This document shows, in pieces, positions 7,378 to 12,990 of a stretch of 13,102 nt of DNA (positions are counted from its first letter, which is position 1; the number at the start of each line of letters is the position of its first letter). The notes beneath the pieces are model-generated. The model was given only the letters and a program-made list of their open reading frames with translations. It did no database searches and had not been told where the DNA came from. The position numbers and the translations under genes were made by a program. Source of the stretch: an uncultured Peptoniphilus sp. (GTDB taxonomy: Bacteria > Bacillota > Clostridia > Tissierellales > Peptoniphilaceae); contig CABTZF010000032.1 of NCBI GenBank assembly GCA_902489255.1, positions 1-13,102 on the forward strand. Direction: 5' to 3'.

Positions 7378-7560
7378 TTAAGCTGATAAATTGGCTCTAT
7401 TCAGAGTATCCACATTGTTTAATATGAGCTTTCTTATGATTTGTTCGACACTCTTTTTTGCATTTTCACTTTTCATAGAGTGAACTGTAAAGATTGTGCC
7501 AGATACTTCAATATTCTCCGACTTTTTAATCTCATTCTTTTTAATTTCTACCATAGGCAT
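7378..7560 (-). CDS. TnpW-like small transposon protein
   Basis: This 60-residue protein begins MPMVEIKKNEIKK and contains GTIFTVHSMKSENAKKS followed by an amphipathic IIRKLI helix. The pattern of a GGTxYxV strand, Ser/Glu/Ala-Lys and then a KLIxLI-type helix resembles the TnpW family of small proteins found with TnpX-type recombinases in Firmicutes transposons. Their biochemical role is not established. Its ATG shares one base with the capsid stop (TAATG at 7562-7558), so translation is probably coupled. A GAAGG lies upstream, and a second ATG two codons in is also possible. The family match is from memory of motif shape and is moderate at best. Confidence 0.55.
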   Translation of the reverse strand: MPMVEIKKNEIKKSENIEVSGTIFTVHSMKSENAKKSVEQIIRKLILNNVDTLNRANLSA

Positions 7561-8507
7561 TATCCTTCAATAGCTAAAGTAAGGACTGAATCCTTATCCA
7601 TTAGCTTGGCATCTAAATATTCTCGCATGATGAAGCCTTGGTGTTGTTTAAGAATAAACATCTCGGATAATCTTTTTATTGTTGGATTTTGTCTTTCAAC
7701 AATCCAGTAGTTTGAGAAATCTCCAAAGGCGATAGGTTTTAAACCTGTATCGATATCGGGCATAAAGTTTGAGATTAGAATTTCTTTTCCCATGAAGGTG
7801 CCATCACATTGATTCCATAAGAAGTTACCTTGACTATCTTTTAAGCTTTGAAGATAAAGGGCAGTTTTATCATTCATTTTCCATTTTGCATTTTCCCTGT
7901 ACTCGCTATCTAAAGAGAAGAATAGTTTTTTCAAGTCATCAAGCTTTAGTTCTTTTGTAGCTGATAGGCTTTTAATCTTTTCATCCACTAAGATTCCTAA
8001 AGGCTCTCCATTACCGTCGCCAATGATAAATGCTTTATCTTCTGCCTTGGCAAAATTATGAGCAAAGGTATCTATGATTATTTTTTCAATCTTCGCTTGA
8101 GGATCATTTAGAAAGTCTTCGTGGATTGTAATTAAGTTAGATAATGTGTTGTATTCTAAATTCACATCCACATCTTTCATTTCTAAGACAGCTGTAAATA
8201 GGTCATGTTCTCCTGCTTTTGTCCAAGTTGCCATAGATTTACTTGGGAAAGTTACAATAGAAGATGAATCTATATCATTTTTTAAAACTGTAGCTTCTTT
8301 TCTTAATACGCTCTTTTCTGTAAGTTTTTCTCTAAAGTATTCTGTGCTTTCTGCATCCATAAAAGGTGATCCATCTTGGATAAGACCAAGAGCCTTGATA
8401 TCTGAATAAGATGATTCCTCCTTGTTTCTTAAATAATTCCATAAATTAGTTTTATAGGAATTAGCAGACAATATTTCGTTTCTTTTTGATTTTTCTTTAA
8501 TTAACAT
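7560..8507 (-). CDS. HK97-fold phage major capsid protein
   Basis: The 315-residue product resembles HK97 gp5-type capsid subunits. An N-terminal arm leads into FREKLTEKSVLRKEATVL, followed by the E-loop and spine region with TFPSKSMATWTKAGEHD, then AFIIGDGNGEPLGIL, then ILISNFMPDIDTGLKPIAFGDFSNYWIVER and the C-terminal FIMREYLDAKL. Only about 50 residues precede the mature-like fold, so there is no room for a roughly 100-residue HK97 delta (scaffolding) domain. No head protease, portal or terminase is nearby. The ATG at 8507 has an AAAGGAG site. It overlaps the next gene by one base. It could form or resize capsids for a satellite. An encapsulin-like shell is an alternative, but the sequence reads more like a phage capsid. 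Confidence 0.85.
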   Translation of the reverse strand: MLIKEKSKRNEILSANSYKTNLWNYLRNKEESSYSDIKALGLIQDGSPFMDAESTEYFREKLTEKSVLRKEATVLKNDIDSSSIVTFPSKSMATWTKAGEHDLFTAVLEMKDVDVNLEYNTLSNLITIHEDFLNDPQAKIEKIIIDTFAHNFAKAEDKAFIIGDGNGEPLGILVDEKIKSLSATKELKLDDLKKLFFSLDSEYRENAKWKMNDKTALYLQSLKDSQGNFLWNQCDGTFMGKEILISNFMPDIDTGLKPIAFGDFSNYWIVERQNPTIKRLSEMFILKQHQGFIMREYLDAKLMDKDSVLTLAIEG

Positions 8508-8538
8508 AAATTTCTCCTTTATATTTTTATATTATCCA

Positions 8539-8565
8539 GGGTATTAAATGCTTTTTTTAATACCC
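8539..8565 (-). promoter_or_regulatory. Perfect inverted repeat upstream of the capsid gene
   Basis: GGGTATTAAA (8539-8548) and TTTAATACCC (8556-8565) are exact complements around a 7-nt spacer, about 30 bases before the capsid start. On the coding strand it is not followed by a U-tract, so it is not a standard terminator. It could be an operator or an mRNA structure protecting or gating the capsid message. Confidence 0.45.
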
Positions 8566-8593
8566 CCTTTGAACCTAACTTTTTGTGTGTAAG

Positions 8594-8644
8594 AGGGCGG
8601 CACCGTTGATAGAAAAAAGTCTCCTGGAGATTAGGATGCCCCCT
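8594..8644 (-). other. GC-rich structured spacer before the capsid gene
   Basis: AGGG-C-GGCA (8594-8602) pairs with TGCCCCCT (8637-8644) with one bulged C. Inside is the palindrome TCTCC-T-GGAGA (8620-8630), followed on the minus strand by C and six Ts. It may be a weak terminator or a structured RNA between the 70-aa and capsid genes. Its composition stands out against the AT-rich surroundings. Confidence 0.35.
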
Positions 8645-8654
8645 GGGTTACAAA

Positions 8655-8867
8655 TTATTTTTTACTCTCACTATATTCTTCTGCTTCTTCTAAAGAAGGG
8701 AAAAACATATTCTTAAATCTTCCATCAATTACAAGATAAGACTTGTCTCCTTTAGCGAGGATAATTTTATCCTTATCTTTATTAATTACATTTAGGACTT
8801 CATACTTAGTGTCCTTTAAGTCCACAGCTGTGAGTCTATCTTTTTCAAAAATATCTCCAATAATCAT
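8655..8867 (-). CDS. Hypothetical 70-aa element protein
   Basis: I do not recognise this protein. It is small, charged and apparently soluble, with predicted beta strands (KYEVLNVI, KIILAKG, SYLVIDG) and an acidic C-terminal helix (LEEAEEYSESKK). The start is the ATG at 8867, preceded by AAAGGAG at ideal spacing. An upstream in-frame ATG at 8924 would translate through the left arm of an inverted repeat and has no ribosome site, so it is rejected. It lies between the capsid gene and a 133-aa unknown in the same operon. The small beta-rich fold would suit a regulator or accessory binding protein, but that is speculation. Confidence 0.6.
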   Translation of the reverse strand: MIIGDIFEKDRLTAVDLKDTKYEVLNVINKDKDKIILAKGDKSYLVIDGRFKNMFFPSLEEAEEYSESKK

Positions 8868-8889
8868 TTCTGCTCCTTTCAAAATATCT

Positions 8890-8972
8890 GGGGCAGTGTG
8901 GCAGGTGAAAATTAAACTTCCCATAGAGAATAGAAGTTTTAAGTCCTATATATTTACCTGCCACATTGCCAC
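8890..8972. repeat. Inverted repeat A, candidate origin iterons
   Basis: The left arm (8890-8906) and right arm (8956-8972) are inverted copies matching at 15 of 17 positions, each built around TGTGGCAGGT with a second GGCA. They flank a 49-base AT-rich loop. Nearly the same arms occur again at 9458-9540. The arms are GC-rich in an AT-rich element. This resembles iteron arrangements at phage-satellite origins, where the primase-helicase binds. A structured mRNA region is the alternative. Confidence 0.55.
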
Positions 8973-8978
8973 TTTTAT

Positions 8979-9380
8979 TTATAGACTAAAATTATTTTGC
9001 TTTAGAAAGGCTACGATACTTTCTGTTCCTTTGAATGGAATAACTGTATCTTGATTATCCAGTGTGTAGTTGTATATTTTTTCTTTGACAACTTTTACAG
9101 GTGACTTGTCTTTCTTATGAAGAATGATGGTATCTCGTAGCTTAAAGGCATTCTCCAATAAGTCTTCAGTGACTTTCTCATTGTTTCTGCAAAGGCACAT
9201 ATCCTTACAATATTCAGTTAAGTCTTTTAAGTCATTTAGCTTGATTTCGCTTTCATCTTTTTTAATGACATACCTATGGTCTTTTTCTCTTTTTAATTCT
9301 GTAGATATTCCCTTTGGGGAAGTCACCACAATCTTATTCTTTAAAGTAAACTTTCTTTCTAATTCTTCTTTTGTAATCAT
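8979..9380 (-). CDS. Hypothetical 133-aa protein with internal duplication
   Basis: I do not recognise a family. The protein is highly charged and Lys-rich, has no membrane segment, and contains two related modules of about 60 residues. Residues 3-19 (TKEELERKFTLKNKIVV) align with 71-87 (TEDLLENAFKLRDTIIL): six identities and several conservative pairs. In both, an EK/REK-Y/H-Y-type strand follows, then a short helix. Three cysteines (58, 62, 64) in the linker form CKDMCLC. The ATG at 9380 has an AGGAGG site. It lies between the two near-identical inverted repeats and just after the primase gene, suggesting a replication accessory or DNA-binding role by position only. Confidence 0.65.
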   Translation of the reverse strand: MITKEELERKFTLKNKIVVTSPKGISTELKREKDHRYVIKKDESEIKLNDLKDLTEYCKDMCLCRNNEKVTEDLLENAFKLRDTIILHKKDKSPVKVVKEKIYNYTLDNQDTVIPFKGTESIVAFLKQNNFSL

Positions 9381-9418
9381 TTATATTCCTCCTAATTTTT
9401 TTAACTTCGCTTAAACTT

Positions 9419-9436
9419 CTAATTACACACAATCAT
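9419..9436 (-). other. Five-codon micro-ORF with a consensus Shine-Dalgarno
   Basis: On the minus strand AAGGAGGTG precedes an ATG at 9436 that opens a frame of only five codons (MIVCN) ending in TAG at 9421-9419, 38 bases upstream of the 133-aa gene's ATG. It may be a translated leader or a ribosome-landing site, or the stub of a lost small gene. Confidence 0.3.
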
Positions 9437-9457
9437 AAGCACCACCTCCTTAAATGA

Positions 9458-9540
9458 GGGCAGGTGTGGCAGGTAAAAAAGTATTATCTATATAGATACA
9501 AGATTTCTAAATTAAATTTTTCATCTGCCACATTGCCACA
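9458..9540. repeat. Inverted repeat B, candidate origin iterons
   Basis: The left arm (9458-9474) contains a direct repeat of GGCAGGT separated by GT. The right arm (9523-9540) is the inverted counterpart, with core TGTGGCAGAT and one base less between its two GGCA elements. The 48-base loop is almost pure A/T and contains the palindrome TATCTATATAGATA. The arms match those of repeat A, so the pair brackets the 133-aa gene. This unit directly abuts the primase stop codon. Confidence 0.55.
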
Positions 9541-9544
9541 GACT

Positions 9545-11848
9545 TTATAGAAATTCTGAAATTAATCTATAGCCTATTAGGACTGTGGTCTTGTGTTTTC
9601 CATCCTTTGGTCTTTTTCTTTTGATGGTAGCTTTAGACTCCAAAGATTGCTTAAAGGTCTTCATGCTCTCAAGATAGTAGCCATTTTCTAAAGACCAAGA
9701 CCTATACCTTTCGTAAACTTCAGAGGTTCTAACTTCATAGTCCTTTCCCTCCTCTAAGCAATCTTCCATGAAGATAGCTATCTTATCCGATTCCTTTTGA
9801 TATTTTAAAGTTGCATCTTTTACTGAATCAGGAATAGTTAGTCCTTCTTTTTGTAAAAATTTGTAGCCTTCAATAAGCCAGTTAAGGATTGCAGACTTTA
9901 CTTCCTCTTTTGCAAATTCAGTTTTTAATGTTTTGTCTTGTTCCTCTTCAGTAAAATGCCTGTCAAAGGGAATGATGAGCATTCTTCCACTGGTAAATAC
10001 AGTCACATCATTAACTATGGGTAGGTAGTTGGTGTTGATGTAGATTTTAAATTGAGGCTTAAAATCAAAAGAATTCTCATGAAGGAATCTTGCATTAATA
10101 GTGTCATTACCAGTAAGACTTTTAACTTGAGCAACATTTAAGGGTAGTCCCTTGCCTGGTTCTGGAATATTTACAAAGCGTACTCCTGCAAGCCTTGCTA
10201 TTTCTTCACTGGGTCCAGAACTATTTACTTTGTTTTTTAGAGCTAGTGTTTCAGGTCTTGATGCACAAGCATAAGTTCCGAGGACCTTTAATATGGATTC
10301 ACAAAGAGTTCCTTTGCCATTTCTTGTAGTCATTCCATAGAGGATTGCCATGCACTCATGCCTTGTATCTCCTGTAAGTCCATAACCTAATATCTTTTGT
10401 AGAAACTTAGCTTTTTCCTTATCCCCACTCATAATTTCATCAATGTAGCTATTCCATCTCTCATTTAATGACTTAGAATCATAGATAACATCAGCCATTT
10501 TGCTTAAATAGTCAGAACTTCTGTGCTCGTAAAATTCCATTGTTCTTAGATTTAAAGTTCCATTTGTGCAGTTTAAAAGGTAGGGATCTTTATCGAAGTC
10601 AGAAACATTTAATGGATGATGAACCTCTGCATCTTTTAATACACTGACCCTATAACCTCTTGCTTGCCATCTGTTTGAGAATTTGACATAAGCCTTTCTT
10701 TTATGCTCATCTTCAATATCAAGGGCAAGGATATGAAGGAGATTTGCAAGATTCATACATAATTTCATAGCTTTTAAACTTCCAGTATCAGCTATCCAGA
10801 TTCCATCTTCGTAGAAATACCAAGCTTTCCTTTCTGGAACATAGCGAAGAGAATCCTTATGAAAGTCTGCGAATATTTTTCCTGCACCTATATCTGTCCA
10901 CGAATACTTTGAAGATAAAGGAAGTCCCATTTCTTTTAATTTTTCAATAGATAAGTCAAACTCGATACTTGGATCTATTCTTGAAATAGGTTTGTAGACT
11001 TCTTTTAAAGAGGAGATTGCTTTTTCAATGGTTATTTCTCCGTAGGTTTTTCCTCCTCGTTTTTCATCCCACTTATCTCTAAAAAGTTCTGATTGCCTAA
11101 AGAGTCTATCGATCTGGTCACTATTTCCACCTGCATAAAAAGCGAGAATTGAAGTTAAGGCTAGGTCTGCTTCACTTGAAGAAGGATAGTCTTTAATGTT
11201 TCCAGCCCATAGATTTAAAAATTTCTCGTTATTCGTGGCATTAGATGCCTTTTCAATAACCTCCTCATCACTCAAATAGCTTTTAAAATTTTGTTTAGTA
11301 GACTTACTTTGTTTTTCTCTTTTCAGATATTTTTCTAAAAGCAAGAGTAGTCCTTTGGATTCTTCGACAATCTCACCTTCTTGATAGACATGACCTGTCA
11401 CAGTTACAAAGCGATTAGTAAAGCCAGCAACATAGACTTCAACTTCTTTAGTCTTCATCTTGTAAATGTCCTTGTTGTAAGTTATTGAGTTTGGTAGAAA
11501 AGTAAAGATTCTAAGACCCTTACCACTTGGACTAAATTCAATGTATGACTGTGGAAAATGGCTAACTATTTCTTTTGCTAAACCATTTAAAACTCCATTA
11601 ATTACACAGCCATCAACATCAATAGCTACAAGCTTTCCATCAACTCTTATCCCAAGTCCATCATAGGAACTAAGTTTTTCAGATGCTTTATCAAAGGATG
11701 TAAAAGTCTTTGGATTATTAACGGATGCATAGCCTTCTGTAGTTGGATTAAAAGGTATCTTTGTCTCCTTATTATTTCTTGTTTCATATTTCCACAAGCA
11801 CCAGCTTGCATTTTCTTTTAAATACTTTGGTATATTTTCTAAATTCAC
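9545..11848 (-). CDS. PrimPol-SF3 helicase replication protein (P4/D5-like)
   Basis: This probable replication initiator of the element has 767 residues in three parts. First is an archaeo-eukaryotic-type primase/polymerase domain with the metal-binding DVD (77-79) and SGKGLR (108-113), a variant of the SGxGxH motif with Arg in place of His. Second is a linker domain (about 200-290, with YPSSSEADLALTSILAF) resembling the helicase-binding region of NrS-1-type phage polymerases. Third is a D5_N/SF3 helicase with Walker A GMTTRNGKGT (505-514, Lys512), the following FVNIPEPGKG and the sensor segment YINTNYLPI. The start is GTG at 11848, seven bases after AAAGGAG; the nearby ATG is followed at once by TGA. 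It is first in the minus-strand operon. Confidence 0.88.
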   Translation of the reverse strand: MNLENIPKYLKENASWCLWKYETRNNKETKIPFNPTTEGYASVNNPKTFTSFDKASEKLSSYDGLGIRVDGKLVAIDVDGCVINGVLNGLAKEIVSHFPQSYIEFSPSGKGLRIFTFLPNSITYNKDIYKMKTKEVEVYVAGFTNRFVTVTGHVYQEGEIVEESKGLLLLLEKYLKREKQSKSTKQNFKSYLSDEEVIEKASNATNNEKFLNLWAGNIKDYPSSSEADLALTSILAFYAGGNSDQIDRLFRQSELFRDKWDEKRGGKTYGEITIEKAISSLKEVYKPISRIDPSIEFDLSIEKLKEMGLPLSSKYSWTDIGAGKIFADFHKDSLRYVPERKAWYFYEDGIWIADTGSLKAMKLCMNLANLLHILALDIEDEHKRKAYVKFSNRWQARGYRVSVLKDAEVHHPLNVSDFDKDPYLLNCTNGTLNLRTMEFYEHRSSDYLSKMADVIYDSKSLNERWNSYIDEIMSGDKEKAKFLQKILGYGLTGDTRHECMAILYGMTTRNGKGTLCESILKVLGTYACASRPETLALKNKVNSSGPSEEIARLAGVRFVNIPEPGKGLPLNVAQVKSLTGNDTINARFLHENSFDFKPQFKIYINTNYLPIVNDVTVFTSGRMLIIPFDRHFTEEEQDKTLKTEFAKEEVKSAILNWLIEGYKFLQKEGLTIPDSVKDATLKYQKESDKIAIFMEDCLEEGKDYEVRTSEVYERYRSWSLENGYYLESMKTFKQSLESKATIKRKRPKDGKHKTTVLIGYRLISEFL

Positions 11849-11879
11849 ATACCTACTCCTTTCATATTTTTTTGAAGAA

Positions 11880-12292
11880 GAAATATCCCCTCATATTCCT
11901 TAGGACAATTAGAAGAATTCTGAGTAATCTTTTTGTCCTCTACCTGTATAAGTAAAGTTGAAAAGTAATTTTCCAGCTATTTTGAAAAATATTTTCTCCT
12001 CCTAAATAATAGGCGAAGAAATTTAGCAGTTTTTTTAACCTGTAAGAAAATTTCTCCCTCTACTAGCCCTAGGACATTTTTGATGGTTTTGTTAGGTTTT
12101 ATTTTTCCTCTCATATCACAGGCGAAGAAAAACATAATTGTTTAAACCCGTCCTAAAAATTTCTTCTCCTAATAGACTCAGGACATTTTTAAAGGTTTTG
12201 AGTAATTATTTCTTAATCTATTTGTATAAGTAGGAATTAGGATGAATTTTCCAGTTATAAAAAAATATTTCTCCCTTCACTTTCCCTAAGAC
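11880..12292. repeat. Eight-unit degenerate array, 53-59 bp period
   Basis: On the plus strand a motif of about 28 bases, roughly wwwTTTCTCCYCT followed by CCTAGGAC or a variant, recurs at 11880, about 11930, 11987, 12046, 12099, 12155, about 12205 and 12261. Three subtypes alternate. Type A ends in TAGGAC (or AAGAC), with the three central-to-distal copies followed by a GGTTTTG block (units 1, 4, 6, 8). Type B ends in AGGCGAAGAAA (units 3, 5). Type C has TGTATAAGTA and then AATTTTCCAG (units 2, 7). The interval between units is also partly conserved. It fills the region upstream of the primase gene and encodes no plausible protein. Confidence 0.65.
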
Positions 12293-12340
12293 AAAAATGG
12301 TGGTTTTGATTAGCTGTTTAGAAGATTTAATTCTATTAAT

Positions 12341-12368
12341 AAAAAAAAGACGGAAATAAATCCGTCTT
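12341..12368 (-). terminator. Intrinsic terminator, minus strand
   Basis: On the minus strand AAGACGGA (12368 to the loop) pairs with TCCGTCTT around a 6-nt loop and is followed by eight Ts (12348-12341). The plus strand has no T-run. No minus-strand gene is seen just upstream, so it may shield the element from antisense transcription or be left over from an earlier neighbour. Confidence 0.65.
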
Positions 12369-12399
12369 AAGAAATATGCAAAGATTAAGTTGTAAAATG

Positions 12400-12408
12400 T
12401 GGTATAAT
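12400..12408 (+). promoter_or_regulatory. Extended -10 promoter for the HTH-hsdM genes
   Basis: TGGTATAAT (12400-12408) is an extended -10 element with a perfect TATAAT hexamer, 46 bases before the HTH start codon. No good -35 lies at 16-18 bp, which is typical for extended -10 promoters. Confidence 0.55.
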
Positions 12409-12454
12409 ATTATAAAAAAACTGTATAAAGTAGAAGATTGATTTGAGGTGGATT

Positions 12455-12676
12455 ATGGGATTTTCCTATGATAAATTATGGAAAAAATTAATAGATGAAA
12501 AGATGAATAAATTAGACTTACAAAAAGCCATACAAACAACTCCTCATACCATAGCTAAAATGGGACGAGATGAGAATGTGAGTATGGAAATACTTGGTAG
12601 AATTTGTAGTTATTTTAAATGTGATATCTCAGAAGTACTGGAGTATAGAATATTAGACAATAATAAGGAGATATAA
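12455..12676 (+). CDS. Small XRE/Cro-type HTH regulator
   Basis: The 73-residue protein matches the compact helix-turn-helix family (HTH_26-like). It has YDKLWKKLIDEKMNKLDLQKA, a recognition segment TTPHTIAKMGRDENVSMEIL, then RICSYFKCDISEVLEY. The start is the ATG at 12455, after GAGGTGG; an earlier in-frame ATG at 12443 lies upstream of that ribosome site. The next gene, hsdM, begins two bases after its stop codon, so the two are one operon. Such regulators often precede type I restriction-modification genes and probably set their expression. It is divergent from the satellite-like operon, and I cannot exclude that it regulates that element instead. Confidence 0.8.
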   Translation: MGFSYDKLWKKLIDEKMNKLDLQKAIQTTPHTIAKMGRDENVSMEILGRICSYFKCDISEVLEYRILDNNKEI

Positions 12677-12677
12677 A

Positions 12678-12944
12678 ATGGCAAAAAGTAAAGATAAAAC
12701 AGAAGAATTATCTTTAGAGTCAACTTTATGGAATTGTAGAGTATCTTTAAGAGGATTTGGAAGCACCGAAAGAAATAGAGATGCTGTAATAGGATTAGTT
12801 TTCTTAAAATTTGCAGGAGATAAGTTTGAAAAAAGAAGAACACAAATTGAAGAAGAGCATCCAGATTTATTAATGCTAAGAGAAATGCCTGCCTCTTATA
12901 ATGCAGAAAATGTTTATTATCTAGAAGAATTCAGCAGTATATAG
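12678..12944 (+). pseudogene. hsdM: Type I restriction methylase HsdM, truncated N-terminus
   Basis: The first 83 or so residues are a clear HsdM N-terminal domain: LWNCRVSLRG, RNRDAVIGLVFLKFAGDKFEKRR and LREMPASYNAENVYYLEE. Intact HsdM has about 500 residues, with an NPPF catalytic motif later. Here the family sequence stops after LEE, three or four unrelated residues follow (FSSI) and the frame ends at TAG (12942-12944). The following DNA belongs to an unrelated ABC operon, so the 3' part of the gene and any hsdS/hsdR have been lost. The start, with GGAG seven bases upstream, and the reading frame up to the break are intact. The product cannot be a working methylase. Confidence 0.8.
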
Positions 12945-12981
12945 AGATTTATACATTGCACAGAAAGAAATGATGGAATGA
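12931..12981 (+). pseudogene. Possible C-terminal tail of a lost upstream gene
   Basis: In a different frame from hsdM the DNA reads SAVYRDLYIAQKEMME and then TGA at 12979-12981, nine bases before the ABC ATPase start. The helical, charged tail and tight spacing suit the end of a small regulator (for example GntR/YtrA type) that normally precedes such ATPases. If so, both genes were cut at the same junction near 12927-12932. The family is a guess. Confidence 0.3.
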
Positions 12982-12990
12982 GGTGAAAAT

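Larger units (their letters stand above)
5611..12345 (-). mobile_element. Capsid-carrying serine-recombinase element (putative satellite/IME)
   Basis: All six genes read on the minus strand: primase-helicase, 133-aa protein, 70-aa protein, HK97-type capsid, TnpW-like protein, large serine recombinase. The recombinase lies at one edge, as is usual for elements of the TnpX/TndX type. Terminase, portal, head protease, tail, lysis and relaxase genes are all absent. The limits given are approximate: the right one lies between the decayed IS200 and the recombinase stop, the left one between the repeat array and the HTH promoter. No convincing att direct repeat was found by eye. Grouping these genes as one element is inferred from common strand, spacing and function. 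Confidence 0.6.

Noticed and set aside
8868..8924. Longer start for the 70-aa protein
   Set aside because: The extension translates an inverted-repeat arm, has no ribosome site, and AAAGGAG is ideally placed for the internal ATG.
11761..11955. 64-aa plus-strand ORF across the primase start
   Set aside because: Antisense to the primase gene and running into the repeat array; no ribosome site.
11880..12292. CRISPR array
   Set aside because: Units are too degenerate, fall into three alternating subtypes, and the intervening sequence is itself partly conserved; no cas gene is present.
12610..12843. 77-aa minus-strand ORF
   Set aside because: Antisense to the HTH and hsdM genes, hydrophobic only because of their Lys/Glu-rich codons.
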